A stretch of DNA of 64,000 nucleotides from Pseudomonadota bacterium. GTDB lineage: Bacteria > Bdellovibrionota > Bacteriovoracia > Bacteriovoracales > Bacteriovoracaceae. The notes under the pieces are model-generated. The model made no database searches. It was not told the DNA's origin and saw nothing but the letters and a program-made list of their open reading frames with translations. Position 1 is the first letter of the stretch. Each line of letters opens with the position of its first letter. Made by a program: the position numbers and the translations under genes. The DNA lies in NCBI GenBank assembly GCA_027487685.1, contig JAIYDC010000081.1, positions 20,334-84,333 on the forward strand. The letters are read 5' to 3'. Below are positions 23,338 through 32,910 of the stretch, in pieces.

Positions 23338-24339
23338 ATGAAGCTGCCTCTATTTATTCTATCCATCGCCCTCCTCTCTGCCTGCTCCAAGGTCAAAGAA
23401 ATCGAAAAGAGGACCCAAAGCCTGGAGCGATCAACCGAAGAGGTTTCAACCACCACTGAGGAGCTCCTGGAAACCACGACCGTCATGTTCCAGCAGAATC
23501 GGGCGAGAGAAGCTGAGGCCACTCGTGAAGAGAAGTTTCAAATCCTCATGGATGATGAGGCAGAGCTCGGTGGCCGGATCACTGCAGCGGGTGTCTACCT
23601 CAGGTCTTTCGAATTTCAGCTCTGGTCCGGAAACCCAACCTTCGACGATCAACGCGCTTTGGATCAATACTACCTGGATGCCGTCAATGAATTCACAGGC
23701 CGGAGTGCTGACTTATTCGAAAAAATCAACCTTCGTAGGATGTCTACCGTTCGCAAAGATAAAATGGAGATGTCATTTTATGCACTGGCAGCAAGCCTTC
23801 ATTTGAATCATACCTTTCAAGAAGAACAGGCAAGAAATACAGGCCGGCCTCTAGTCTCGATGTATAGTCTGATTAAGAACGCACTCAAGAAGGAAAAAGA
23901 AAGGCAGACGCTTCTCCCCCATGAGGAAGTTCTGTTGAGCGGCATCAATAAGGAAATCATGACTGAGTTCCTAAAGGCACGGGTTGATATACTTTCCGCT
24001 TTCGCACTTAGAAACCTCACCGACAGTAGCGACATGACACTCACGCAAAGAGCGAAGTCCCTTATTTTCCGAATAACTGGAGGACGCTTGGGAGAAATTG
24101 ATCTCCCCGAGGTCTACGAACAAACCAATGCCGCCACAAGGAACTCGATTACCAGATACCTCGATGATGCTGTTGCAACACGGCAGTTTCTTAAAACAGT
24201 CGACATCGATAAGGTACTTGAGCGGACACTGGAATCAGCATTTAAGAGCATCGATCTCAATGAATCAAGGACCACTCCTCCGGCCGCTGACGAGCGCCGC
24301 GTAGGAATTAAAAAACTCATCGACCTTCTCCTGGGATAG
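23338..24339 (+). CDS. Hypothetical lipoprotein with coiled coil
   Basis: 333 residues from the ATG at 23338. The signal MKLPLFILSIALLSAC ends in a good lipobox (LSAC), so Cys16 is probably lipidated. A heptad-like coiled coil follows (VKEIEKRTQSLERSTEEVST), then a mostly helical domain. I do not recognise the family. The frame is open 52 codons upstream, but CGGAG at 7-base spacing and the signal sequence support this start. No clear terminator follows. Confidence 0.78.
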   Translation: MKLPLFILSIALLSACSKVKEIEKRTQSLERSTEEVSTTTEELLETTTVMFQQNRAREAEATREEKFQILMDDEAELGGRITAAGVYLRSFEFQLWSGNPTFDDQRALDQYYLDAVNEFTGRSADLFEKINLRRMSTVRKDKMEMSFYALAASLHLNHTFQEEQARNTGRPLVSMYSLIKNALKKEKERQTLLPHEEVLLSGINKEIMTEFLKARVDILSAFALRNLTDSSDMTLTQRAKSLIFRITGGRLGEIDLPEVYEQTNAATRNSITRYLDDAVATRQFLKTVDIDKVLERTLESAFKSIDLNESRTTPPAADERRVGIKKLIDLLLG

Positions 24340-24465
24340 ATCGCTCCGGCGCCCCTACCCTGCCCCTATCTGTTATTTTCTTCTGCCGGTGTGCTAATTG
24401 CTTTGCATTTTTCTCTACCTTCCTTAAGCTCATAGGACAAACCATGACCCTTCAAGGAGGAAGAT

Positions 24466-25005
24466 TTGAAGCGATTACTCGTCGTCGTTATCGCCGCTAG
24501 CGTGTCGGTAACAGCCCTGGCCCAAAGTGGCAAGAACACTGGACTCATCGGAAAGTCAGTTGACCAGTCTGGCCAATCAGCCGCTTACGGCATGTCCGGT
24601 TGCGGACTTGGCTCTGTACTCTTTGGTGAAACTGAAAGCCGCGGAGGTCAGATTCTCGCATCAACAACGAATGGTATCTACGGAAACAATACCTTCGGTA
24701 TGTCTTCGGGAACATCGAACTGCGTCCCGGACAACTCTGCCACAAGTGCGGCCATGCGGAAGAACATGGAAATGTTCGTTGCTGCCAATAAAGAGTCACT
24801 TGCTAATGATGTGGCCAAGTCAAATGGTGAAACGATCACGGCCATTTCAAACATCATGGGCTGCACAGATTCATCGTACCTCGGAGCGAAACTCCAGGCA
24901 CGCTATGAAACCATCTTCGCTACGAAAGAGGCAACTCAGGTCTCTGAAAGCATGATGACTACCGTGGCCACAGATCGGTACCTCGCCGAAACTTGCAAAC
25001 TCTAA
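24466..25005 (+). CDS. DUF3015-family secreted protein (TTG start)
   Basis: 179 residues. The start codon is TTG at 24466, supported by AAGGAGGAAGAT just upstream and by the signal peptide that begins there (KRLLVVVIAASVSVTALAQ). The mature part carries the DUF3015 (PF11220) signature: YGMSGCGLGSVLFGE, QILASTTNGIYGNNTFG, SSGTSNC and ISNIMGC. The three conserved cysteine sites are present. The function of the family is unknown. It precedes a second DUF3015 gene (15-base gap) and a DUF4105 gene, an arrangement also seen in other proteobacteria. Confidence 0.87.
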   Translation: MKRLLVVVIAASVSVTALAQSGKNTGLIGKSVDQSGQSAAYGMSGCGLGSVLFGETESRGGQILASTTNGIYGNNTFGMSSGTSNCVPDNSATSAAMRKNMEMFVAANKESLANDVAKSNGETITAISNIMGCTDSSYLGAKLQARYETIFATKEATQVSESMMTTVATDRYLAETCKL

Positions 25006-25020
25006 GGAAAGGTTAAGACT

Positions 25021-25482
25021 ATGAAATTCATCCTCATCGCATTTGCTCTTTCTCTCTCTCTTGCCGCTCTTGCAGCAAAGCCATACGGCATGGCCGGCTG
25101 TGGACTCGGATCTCAGCTGATGGGCAAGGAAGGCAATCAGATCCTCGCCGCGACCACTAACGGCACAGGAACTCAAACCTTCGGCATCTCTTCCGGAACA
25201 TCGAACTGCGTGACCGCAACTCAGCAGACGGCCATGATCCGAAACTTCATTGAGGCGAACTATGCGGCCCTCGTCACTGACATGGCCAAAGGTCAGGGCG
25301 ACGCCGTTAAGACCCTCTCTGGCTTCTACGGATGCGATACAACTGCTTTCGCCACTGAAATGAAGACCAACTACGAGCGCATCACGCCGAGCACTGAAAA
25401 CGCTACCGCTGTCATGGCGAACATTAACGCCGTGATCGAAACCACGCCGGCGCTCGCTTCAACCTGCACACATGCTATCTAA
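25021..25482 (+). CDS. DUF3015-family secreted protein, second copy
   Basis: 153 residues. Signal peptide MKFILIAFALSLSLAALAAK, then the same DUF3015 blocks as the preceding gene: YGMAGCGLGSQLMGKEGN, QILAATTNGTGTQTFGISS, GTSNC, LSGFYGC. It is shorter than copy 1 because the region after the signal peptide is reduced. The stop codon overlaps the start of the DUF4105 gene by 11 bases, so the three genes probably form one unit. Confidence 0.88.
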   Translation: MKFILIAFALSLSLAALAAKPYGMAGCGLGSQLMGKEGNQILAATTNGTGTQTFGISSGTSNCVTATQQTAMIRNFIEANYAALVTDMAKGQGDAVKTLSGFYGCDTTAFATEMKTNYERITPSTENATAVMANINAVIETTPALASTCTHAI

Positions 25483-27301
25483 GCTCCTCACGAGCAAGGG
25501 CACCCTTTGGGGTGTCCTTTTTTTTTGCTCCTTTGAAGTACTTGCCCAAAACTGGCAAGATCCCCAGTGGCAGCGCCTGCTCATCTACCGAGCGACACTA
25601 ACAGGCCAGGAGTCTGAAGCTGATTCCCAAGAATTTTTTCTTCACAAAGATGGTAAGAGTAGACCTGACCTCGAACTCAAAGCGCTGATCAGTGCTCTCG
25701 ATGTTGAAGATTCGGATCCGACTAAGAATGCCTTTTGCCGCTTTCCCGCTCGGGTTCGTTGGCTCAGGAAGCACCGTTCAGTCCCTATTTCCAAGGTCCG
25801 CTGTGAAAATTATGAGAAATTTCGAGACCGAGTTGCTGCGAAAGCAGTCTCTGTTGTGTTCTCATCCTACTACCTGAATAATCCCGCTTCGAGCTTCGGC
25901 CATACGTTCCTGCGTCTGGGGAAGCAGGCAAATGAAGTCCGGGACCATGACTCCACAGCGACCGAGCTCCTCGACACCGGCATCAACTACGGCGCTCTGA
26001 CAGATGGCGCGGGGCCAGTGGTCTTTGCCATCGGAGGCCTCACCGGCTGGTTCCAGGGCAATTACAATGCTGTTCCGTACTACTACAAGGTGCGTGAGTA
26101 TAACGATTTCGAAACCCGCGACCTCTGGAGCTATCAGCTCGACCTATCCTCAGAAGAAATTGACCTCATCGTCGATCATATCTGGGAGCTGGGTCATACG
26201 AAGTTTGACTATTTCTTTCTGACGGAAAACTGCTCGTACCACGTTTTGAGTATCCTTGAAGCGACGAGACCAACACTAAAACTCCACGACCGGCTTCCAC
26301 GTCTCTACACCATTCCATCAGAGACCCTAAAAGCGCTAAATGCCGAAGGACTGGTTCGGAAAGTGACCTTCAGGCCCGCGCCAAGCACGCAATTCTACCA
26401 CCAACTCGAGCTTCTCTCGCAGGCAGAACGAACAGAAGTTCGTCACCTGGTAGACTCCGGACAACGGCCGGAAACTGCGGCCCCACGTCGACGATCGCTG
26501 GTCTATGATGCGGCCCTGAGCCTCGTCGACTATAAGTACGCCAAAAAAATCCTGAAAGGTGACGAAGAGGCGCAAGCTCTCAAACGTCCACTCCTCATAG
26601 AGCGCTCGAAGATTCCTGTTCGAAGTGATGATATTGACTATTCCTACAAACTTGCTCGAGCGCCGCACTTGGGGCACGGGCAGAAGCGACTTGGGATCGG
26701 TTACGTAAACCGTGACGGAAAGACCATGGGTGAAATCGAAGGACGCTTCGCTTTCCACGATGTTCTCGATATAGACGTCGGTTATCCACCTCGCACTCGC
26801 CTTGAGGTCATGAAGGCGCTGGTACAGACAAACGGAAATGAATTCCAGTTGCGTGACTTGTCCGTGGTCGATGTCCTCATGCTTGGCAAGAGAGATCAGT
26901 TCAATAAATCTCCAAGCTGGAAGGTTAAAATGGGCCAGACCCAGACGCGACTCGGTTTAAAGGATCTCACGACCCAGGGTTTTTCCGGGGGCTATGGCCT
27001 AAGTTTCGATCTTGGCGCTATCACTCCTTACCTCCTGGCCCACATCGAGACCGCCTACGTATCCGAATACCGCCAACGCTTAAAACTTGGATACGGCGCA
27101 GATGCCGCAGTCATAAGTGACATAGGGGAACACTGGAAAATGCTAAATCTCCTTGAAGCACGCTTCGGGGAATGGAACGAGACACGTCTTTTGAATGAGC
27201 TCCGCTACTCGACCTCGGAGTACGGCGCAGGGGCCTTCCATCACAGCTGGCCCGAAGATGGCAGCTGGGAAACAGGCCTTCGCCTCTACCGCTACCTCTA
27301 G
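25472..27301 (+). CDS. DUF4105-family (Lnb-like) periplasmic protein
   Basis: 609 residues. Signal peptide of about 25 residues ending VLAQ. The DUF4105 core lies at about residues 120-270: NNPASSFGHTFLRLGK, LLDTGINYGALTDG, VFAIGGLTGWFQGNYN, YYYKVREYNDFETRDLW and FFLTENCSYHVLSIL with its conserved Cys. The C-terminal half is beta-rich and may form an outer-membrane-associated barrel-like domain. The ATG at 25472 lies within the previous gene's last codons and has no Shine-Dalgarno, suggesting translational coupling. An intrinsic terminator lies inside its signal-peptide coding region. Confidence 0.87.
   Translation: MLSKLLTSKGTLWGVLFFCSFEVLAQNWQDPQWQRLLIYRATLTGQESEADSQEFFLHKDGKSRPDLELKALISALDVEDSDPTKNAFCRFPARVRWLRKHRSVPISKVRCENYEKFRDRVAAKAVSVVFSSYYLNNPASSFGHTFLRLGKQANEVRDHDSTATELLDTGINYGALTDGAGPVVFAIGGLTGWFQGNYNAVPYYYKVREYNDFETRDLWSYQLDLSSEEIDLIVDHIWELGHTKFDYFFLTENCSYHVLSILEATRPTLKLHDRLPRLYTIPSETLKALNAEGLVRKVTFRPAPSTQFYHQLELLSQAERTEVRHLVDSGQRPETAAPRRRSLVYDAALSLVDYKYAKKILKGDEEAQALKRPLLIERSKIPVRSDDIDYSYKLARAPHLGHGQKRLGIGYVNRDGKTMGEIEGRFAFHDVLDIDVGYPPRTRLEVMKALVQTNGNEFQLRDLSVVDVLMLGKRDQFNKSPSWKVKMGQTQTRLGLKDLTTQGFSGGYGLSFDLGAITPYLLAHIETAYVSEYRQRLKLGYGADAAVISDIGEHWKMLNLLEARFGEWNETRLLNELRYSTSEYGAGAFHHSWPEDGSWETGLRLYRYL
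25496..25526 (+). terminator. Intrinsic terminator or attenuator inside the DUF4105 signal-peptide codons
   Basis: AAGGGCACCC, loop TTTG, GGGTGTCCTT make a 10-bp stem with one G-U pair, followed by seven more T. It starts 14 bases after the second DUF3015 stop and covers codons 9-18 of the DUF4105 gene. It would end most DUF3015 transcripts before DUF4105. Confidence 0.8.
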
Positions 27302-27307
27302 CAGTGC

Positions 27308-28885
27308 CTAATTCTCCGGCACGTAGATCTCGTACTGTTCAGCGTGATAATTATTATCCGCCCGCACAAGGAGTGTCTTATTGTACTGCTCCTCGAGCGC
27401 TTCGATGATCCCGAAGTCCTCAGAGGAGAGCTTGGCACAAACCTCAGGATGGGCAAAGATCGTCAGCTTCGATGAAGGAGTGCGCTTGATGACCTTTTGC
27501 ACCTCGCGGATGATCTCGAAACTCACCGTTTCAACCGACTTCACACGACCTACCCCTTCACAGTACGGACACGGCTCGCACATCGTTCGGATCAGAGTGT
27601 CCCGGGTGCGCTTTCTGGTCATCTCAACGAGACCTAGACCTGAGATCGGAAGAACATTGGTCTTCGAGCGATCCTTCTTCAAGGCCTCAAGAAGAGCGAC
27701 GTAGACCTGGCCCCGGTGCTCTTCTTTTTCCATATCAATGAAGTCGATGATGATGATACCACCACAGTTCCGTAGCCGGAGCTGGTAGACAATTTCTTTC
27801 ACGGCCTCAAGGTTCGTCTTCAGGATCGTATCTTCGAGAGTCTTTTTACCGACGAACTTCCCGGTGTTGACGTCGATGGAAACGAGGGCCTCGGTCTGGT
27901 CAATGTTGATGGAACCACCGGACTTTAGAAACACCTGATTCGAGAGGGCGCGCTCAATTTCGATGTCGATCCCGAAGTGTTCAAAGATCGGCATTTCACC
28001 GTCATAGAATTTGATCTTTGCTTTATGGTGCGGGATGAAGCGCTGGATGAACTTCTCGACCTGCTTGACTGCTGCTTTCGAATCCGAGACGAGGTTATCG
28101 ACGTCCTCGTCCATGATGTCCCGGAGGGCACGCTGGATGAAGGAGAGGTCCTGGTGAAGCTCAAGCGGGGCCTTCGCCTTATCGAATTTCTTTTGGACGT
28201 CCTTCCAGATTTTCACGAGATTGTTGTAATCGTTTTTTAAGACTTTGTAGCTCTGGCCCTCGGCCACGGTGCGGGCGATCACGCCGACGCCTTCAGGGCG
28301 GATAGAGTCAAGAATATCCTTCAGGCGCTTTCTCTCTTCTTCGGATTCAATCCGGCGGGAGACGCCTGTGTGTTCGATAAAAGGCATATAAACAATATGC
28401 CGGCCTGCCAGGGTGATATGCCTCGTCACACGAGGCCCCTTGGTAGAAATGGGTTCCTTGGCGATCTGAACAACGATCTCATCGCCCTCTTTCAGGAAGT
28501 CCTGGATGCGGACATCAGGTCGAAACTTCATGTCCACCGTTTCAGTGAGCGTCGAAAACTCATCAGGGATGACTTCGCCGAGACGTTTAGAGGCCGACTC
28601 CACGGTCGAAATCCGGTTCTGCATCTCCCGCTGCTCATCAAGTGTTGGAAGATAGGCATCGTCGACGTAGAGGAAGGCAGCACGGGCCTGACCAATGTCG
28701 ATGAAGGCCGACTGCATCCCAGGAAGGACCCTAAGCACGCGGCCTAGGTAGATGTTCCCAACGATAGGAGAGGATTCGTTTTTTAGGGACTGACGTTCGA
28801 TGAGAAAGTCGAGTATTTCACCATTTTCAATGAGGGCAATACGCGACTCACTGTGGGTTTGGTTAACCACTAATTCTTTCGCCAT
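27308..28885 (-). CDS. rng: Ribonuclease G/E family endoribonuclease
   Basis: 525 residues, close to RNase G rather than the longer RNase E. N-terminal S1 domain (VGNIYLGRVLRVLPGMQSAF, DIGQARAAFLYVDD), RNase H-like and 5'-sensor regions, catalytic aspartates in SIDVNTGKF and IIDFIDM, and the Zn-link in CEPCPYCEG. It cuts single-stranded 5'-monophosphate RNA and matures 16S rRNA 5' ends. MAKELVVNQ at 28885 is the likely start, with AGGA about 9 bases upstream; the frame is open nine codons further. It converges with the DUF4105 gene with a 6-base gap. Confidence 0.93.
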   Translation of the reverse strand: MAKELVVNQTHSESRIALIENGEILDFLIERQSLKNESSPIVGNIYLGRVLRVLPGMQSAFIDIGQARAAFLYVDDAYLPTLDEQREMQNRISTVESASKRLGEVIPDEFSTLTETVDMKFRPDVRIQDFLKEGDEIVVQIAKEPISTKGPRVTRHITLAGRHIVYMPFIEHTGVSRRIESEEERKRLKDILDSIRPEGVGVIARTVAEGQSYKVLKNDYNNLVKIWKDVQKKFDKAKAPLELHQDLSFIQRALRDIMDEDVDNLVSDSKAAVKQVEKFIQRFIPHHKAKIKFYDGEMPIFEHFGIDIEIERALSNQVFLKSGGSINIDQTEALVSIDVNTGKFVGKKTLEDTILKTNLEAVKEIVYQLRLRNCGGIIIIDFIDMEKEEHRGQVYVALLEALKKDRSKTNVLPISGLGLVEMTRKRTRDTLIRTMCEPCPYCEGVGRVKSVETVSFEIIREVQKVIKRTPSSKLTIFAHPEVCAKLSSEDFGIIEALEEQYNKTLLVRADNNYHAEQYEIYVPEN

Positions 28886-28947
28886 TAAATGTATCCTAAC
28901 TGTAAAAACCAAAAACTGTAATTATGGTCAGGATACATGGTTTTAGA

Positions 28948-30165
28948 TCAAATAAAAAGTCCGGCAATACATGCTGTCATGTAGCAGGCCAGGGTTCCAG
29001 CGATCATAGATTTGAACCCGTAGGCCGCTAGGACGGGGCGTTTTTCTGGTGCCATGGTCCCAATTCCGCCGAGCTGGATAGCGATGGATGAGAAATTGGA
29101 GAAGCCGCACAGAGCATAAGTGGAAAGGATGGTGGCACGCTCGGAGATCTGACCCTTCGCTGCAATAAGATCCAGGTAGCCGACGAATTCGTTGAGAACA
29201 AGCTTTTTACCGAGGATGGCGCCCACTGTCAGGCAGTCTTGCCATGGAACTCCAATCAACCAGGCAATCGGTGCGTTAACATAACCCATAAGGAATTCAA
29301 AGGAGAGCTGCGGAAATCCGAAAAGGCCACCGAGACCAGAGAGGATGCCGTTGAGCATGGCGATGAGAGCGATGAAAGCGAGGAGCATAGCACCTACGTT
29401 AACCGCAAGCTTCATGCCGTCGGAAGCACCAGATGCAGCTGCGTCAACGACGTTGGCCGAGACTTTCGGTAGATCGACTTTAACGACTCCCGCGGTCACC
29501 GACTCCTCGAGTTCTGGCACCATCAGCTTAGCGCAGACAAGGGCCGCTGGGGCCGACATGACTGACGCCGCGAGAAGATGACCAGCGTCGATACCGAACC
29601 CAACGTAGGCAGCGAGGACACCACCAGCGACCGTGGCCATGCCACCAGTCATCAGGCACATAAGTTCAGATTTTGTCATCTTGCCAACGAAGGGCTTGAT
29701 CACCAGAGGCGCCTCAGTTTGGCCAACAAAGATATTCGCGGCGGCAGCGAGAGACTCAGCTCCAGAGGTCTTCATGGTCTTCATCATAACCTTGGCCACG
29801 AGTTCAACCACCTTTTGCATGATGCCGACATGGTAGAGCACAGACATGAGGGCACTCATGAAAATGATCGTTGGAAGAACCATCGTGGCAAAGATAAAAC
29901 CCATGCTATCCGAAGGGGTAGCAAGATTGCCAAAGAGGAACTTGGCCCCTTCGCCGGTGAAACCGAGTATAGCGTTAAATCCTCGGCCTATGCTGGCGAA
30001 GACATTGTGCCCAAGGTCGGTTTTGAGGATCACCAGACCGAACACCATCTGAAGAACGATACCCGTTATAACTGTTCGCCATTGGATCGCTTTCTTGTTC
30101 TCAGAGAGGAGGTAGGCGACCCCTACCATAAAGAAGAGACCAAGCAGAGAAACCAAACGATCCAT
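28948..30165 (-). CDS. nupC: NupC-family concentrative nucleoside transporter
   Basis: 405 residues with about ten membrane segments. The start MDRLVSLLGLFFMVGVAYLL and the following DLGHNVFASIGRGFNAI, FVGQTEAPLVIKPFVGKMTKSE, LMTGGMATVAGGVLAAYVG and CGFSNFSSIAIQLGGIG are the CNT family signatures. It takes up nucleosides by sodium or proton symport in the inner membrane. The ATG at 30165 matches the family start; a 19-codon upstream extension is open. It lies near deoA-punA-cdd, which would process the imported nucleosides. Confidence 0.93.
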   Translation of the reverse strand: MDRLVSLLGLFFMVGVAYLLSENKKAIQWRTVITGIVLQMVFGLVILKTDLGHNVFASIGRGFNAILGFTGEGAKFLFGNLATPSDSMGFIFATMVLPTIIFMSALMSVLYHVGIMQKVVELVAKVMMKTMKTSGAESLAAAANIFVGQTEAPLVIKPFVGKMTKSELMCLMTGGMATVAGGVLAAYVGFGIDAGHLLAASVMSAPAALVCAKLMVPELEESVTAGVVKVDLPKVSANVVDAAASGASDGMKLAVNVGAMLLAFIALIAMLNGILSGLGGLFGFPQLSFEFLMGYVNAPIAWLIGVPWQDCLTVGAILGKKLVLNEFVGYLDLIAAKGQISERATILSTYALCGFSNFSSIAIQLGGIGTMAPEKRPVLAAYGFKSMIAGTLACYMTACIAGLFI

Positions 30166-30246
30166 AGCGCCATCCTGAGGTAGAAGTTTAAGCCAAAAAC
30201 TTATACCGACTGCATCAATCAAGTGGCAATGAAAAAGTCGATTGAA

Positions 30247-30657
30247 CTAGAAGCGAAATTGGACGATGGAGGTGCCAAACTGCACCAGGGGATTTGAAAA
30301 CTTCTCCACGTTCTCTGTGTGCCAAGCCACTCTTTCTGAGGAGTTAAAGTGGCTCGATGACTGAAGCTGCTCAGAGTTTTTAGTGGCACTAATGTAGGCC
30401 ACGAAGATCACCCCGGCGATGATACCGAGAGCGGCCCCGGTCCAGATGTTGCGGACGTGCCGCGAGGGCTTGTCCATAAAAGAGAGCGTGGACAGGCCCA
30501 GGATCGCCCCCCCGCCGCCGGCGATACCGACGAGCATGATGTCTTGTTGGGTATTTTTGACGATGTCGTCTTCCGACTCCTGGGCGAGGGCCGGATTAAA
30601 AGTCGCGCTGCTGAGGATGAGAGTCACTGTTAAGATAGCGCAAAGAAACTTTTTCAT
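30247..30657 (-). CDS. Hypothetical membrane protein
   Basis: 136 residues from the ATG at 30657, which has AGGATCC upstream; ten extra codons upstream are open. A signal peptide (MKKFLCAILTVTLILSSATF, then NPALAQ) is followed by two short hydrophobic segments (DIMLVGIAGGGGAILGL, IWTGAALGIIAGVIFVAY) and a soluble tail. I do not recognise the family. It is divergent from deoA and precedes nupC by 81 bases, so it may be co-transcribed with nupC. Confidence 0.7.
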   Translation of the reverse strand: MKKFLCAILTVTLILSSATFNPALAQESEDDIVKNTQQDIMLVGIAGGGGAILGLSTLSFMDKPSRHVRNIWTGAALGIIAGVIFVAYISATKNSEQLQSSSHFNSSERVAWHTENVEKFSNPLVQFGTSIVQFRF

Positions 30658-30680
30658 AGCGGATCCTGATCGGGTTAAAA

Positions 30681-30710
30681 TTGCCAAGGGGAAAACCTTA
30701 GGCTTATGAT
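30681..30710 (+). promoter_or_regulatory. Candidate sigma70 promoter of deoA-punA-cdd
   Basis: TTGCCA (30681-30686) and TATGAT (30705-30710) are spaced by 18 bases. An imperfect inverted repeat AAACCTTAGG (30693-30702) / CCGAAGGTTT (30721-30730) surrounds the expected transcription start, and could be an operator or leader hairpin. Confidence 0.45.
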
Positions 30711-30743
30711 AATTCCCCTACCGAAGGTTTGCAAACGAGTTAT

Positions 30744-32066
30744 ATGAGTAAAAACGACTTCCAGGTCTACCCGCTGATCGACAAAAAAAAACGCGGTGAA
30801 AAGTTGACCGCCGCCGAAATTAAATGGTTTATCCAGCGCTATACCGATCAGCAGATACCTGATTACCAAATGTCGGCGATGCTCATGGCCATGTTCATCC
30901 GCGGAATGGACACGGCCGAAACAGCGGCGCTCACAGACGCTATGCTCAACTCCGGTGAATGCTTAAGCTTCCCGGGTCGCAACGTGATCGATAAGCACTC
31001 CACGGGCGGCGTTGGCGATAAAGCTTCATTCGTGCTTGCTCCGATTGCAAGTGCAGCGGGGGTCCGAGTTCCGATGATCGCAGGCCGGGGCCTGGGTCAC
31101 ACCGGGGGGACAGTCGATAAAATTGAGGCCGTCCACGGGTTCAAAACGAACCTCTCACTGAGCGAATTCTCAGACAAACTCAAAAGCGAGGGCCTGGTCC
31201 TGATTGGCCAGACTCCAGAAATCGCTCCCGCCGACCGCCTCCTCTATGCTCTTCGAGACGTCACGGCGACGATTGATTCGATTCCCCTCATCACGGCTTC
31301 AATCATGAGTAAGAAACTGGCCGAGGGTGCCAATGGTATCGTCTTTGACATTAAGTGCGGTACCGGTGCTTTCATGCGCACACCTAAGTCAGCACGGGCC
31401 CTTGCAAAAAGCCTTATCGAGACCTCGACTCGATTTAAAAAGAAGGCCGTCGCTTTAGTGACCGATATGAATCAGCCCCTAGGCCTTGAGGTGGGGCACT
31501 CCAACGAACTGATTGAGAGTATCGAGACCCTCAAAGGCAGAGGCCCTGCGGACCTGACGGAACTCTCCCTCCACCTGGCCGCCCACATGATTCATATGGC
31601 GGGCGTTCAGAAGAGCTTTCCTAAAGCGCTGGCCAAGGCGCGGGAGATGGTGAGTTCAGGCAAAGCACTGGCCGAGTTCCGAAAACTTCTATCCTCTCAG
31701 GGTGGCGATGTCCGTGTCATCGACGACTACTCGCTCCTCCCTCTGGCCTCCGAGCGCACGGCGGTGACTGCGTCAGCGGCAGGCCATGTTAAAATGTTCG
31801 ACAACACCCTCATCGGACTGCTCCTGATCGAACTCGGTGGTGGCCGTCGCTCCAAAACAGACACCATCGACCATGGAGTGGGCTTTACGTTCCATAAAAA
31901 GATCGGAGACCAGGTCAAAAAGGGCGAGCCAATCTTCACGGTGATCCATCATCCGCACCAAAAAGACTTGGTCAAATCCATCAGAGCTCGTTTCCTGAAA
32001 GACGCACTGACAATGAGCAAGACTAAGGTCAGAACACCGAAACTCATCCTCGACCAACTACCCTAA
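30744..32066 (+). CDS. deoA: Thymidine/pyrimidine-nucleoside phosphorylase
   Basis: 440 residues, the usual DeoA/Pdp length. It cleaves thymidine or other pyrimidine nucleosides with phosphate to give the base and (deoxy)ribose-1-phosphate. Motifs are KHSTGGVGDKASFVLAPIAS (the family signature with its phosphate-binding Lys), GRGLGHTGGTVDKIEAV, LRDVTATIDSIPLITASIMS and KCGTGAFM. The ATG at 30744 has only a weak purine-rich site; a TTG five codons upstream is possible. It is the first gene of the deoA-punA-cdd operon. Confidence 0.92.
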   Translation: MSKNDFQVYPLIDKKKRGEKLTAAEIKWFIQRYTDQQIPDYQMSAMLMAMFIRGMDTAETAALTDAMLNSGECLSFPGRNVIDKHSTGGVGDKASFVLAPIASAAGVRVPMIAGRGLGHTGGTVDKIEAVHGFKTNLSLSEFSDKLKSEGLVLIGQTPEIAPADRLLYALRDVTATIDSIPLITASIMSKKLAEGANGIVFDIKCGTGAFMRTPKSARALAKSLIETSTRFKKKAVALVTDMNQPLGLEVGHSNELIESIETLKGRGPADLTELSLHLAAHMIHMAGVQKSFPKALAKAREMVSSGKALAEFRKLLSSQGGDVRVIDDYSLLPLASERTAVTASAAGHVKMFDNTLIGLLLIELGGGRRSKTDTIDHGVGFTFHKKIGDQVKKGEPIFTVIHHPHQKDLVKSIRARFLKDALTMSKTKVRTPKLILDQLP

Positions 32067-32076
32067 GGAATTCATT

Positions 32077-32910
32077 ATGCCGATGACTCAAATCCTCGAG
32101 GCTTCACGCTACATTCAGTCGAAGATCAAGACCAAGCCCCGAGTCGGGATCGTTCTAGGATCGGGACTTGGGATATATATTGAGGAGATACAGGACAAAA
32201 CGGTCATCCCCTACCAAGACATTCCTCACTTCAAACGCACCTCCGTTGAGGGCCATTCAGGTGCTCTCATTTTAGGCACCGTCTGCGGCGTTCCCGTAGC
32301 AGCACTCCAGGGTCGCCACCACGCCTACGAGGGCCACGACCTGCAAGACATCGTTCTGCCGGTCAGAACTCTGGCCCAGCTTGGGATTGAGTACCTTTTC
32401 CTTTCTAATGCATCCGGCGGTATTAATACGAACTTCCACCCTGGAGACCTGGTGGCGATTTCTGATCACATCAATCTCTCGGGTAAAAACCCTCTAGTAG
32501 GCCCCAACCTTGCGGACCTCGGACCCAGATTCCCAGACATGGGCCATGCCTACGATAAGGATCTGCGGACTCTCCTCCACCAGGTCGCGAACCGGAGCGG
32601 AGTAGCTCTTAAAGACGGAGTTTACTGCTCGGTTTTGGGCCCAACCTACGAAACTCCAGCCGAGATCCGGATGCTTCGCATCCTAGGTGCCGATCTGGTT
32701 GGGATGAGCACAGTCCATGAAGTCATCGCCGCTAACCACATAGGCCTCAAGGTGGCCGGTGTCGCCTGTGTTACGAACTACGCGGCTGGGATCAAAGAAG
32801 AAAAGCTAAGCCACGCCGACGTAAAATTGGTGGCAGAAAAGGCCATGATTGGTTTCGCGACAGTTTTAACAGAAACTATTCATGAACTAAAAAAGATGGG
32901 AAAAGTCTGA
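32077..32910 (+). CDS. punA: Purine-nucleoside phosphorylase
   Basis: 277 residues of the trimeric PNP family. GIVLGSGLGIYIEEI (phosphate site), ALQGRHHAYEGH, LSNASGGIN, GDLVAISDHINLSGKNPL, LGPTYETPAEIRMLRILGAD and VGMSTVHEVIAANHIGLKV are visible; the Glu and Asn that bind the purine base lie in the TYETP and TNYAAG regions. It splits inosine and guanosine. It starts 11 bases after deoA, and its TGA overlaps the cdd ATG by one base. Confidence 0.93.
   Translation: MPMTQILEASRYIQSKIKTKPRVGIVLGSGLGIYIEEIQDKTVIPYQDIPHFKRTSVEGHSGALILGTVCGVPVAALQGRHHAYEGHDLQDIVLPVRTLAQLGIEYLFLSNASGGINTNFHPGDLVAISDHINLSGKNPLVGPNLADLGPRFPDMGHAYDKDLRTLLHQVANRSGVALKDGVYCSVLGPTYETPAEIRMLRILGADLVGMSTVHEVIAANHIGLKVAGVACVTNYAAGIKEEKLSHADVKLVAEKAMIGFATVLTETIHELKKMGKV

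Noticed and set aside
29578..30183. 201-codon plus-strand ORF
   Set aside because: Antisense to nupC; His/Asp-rich composition is the reverse of membrane-helix codons.
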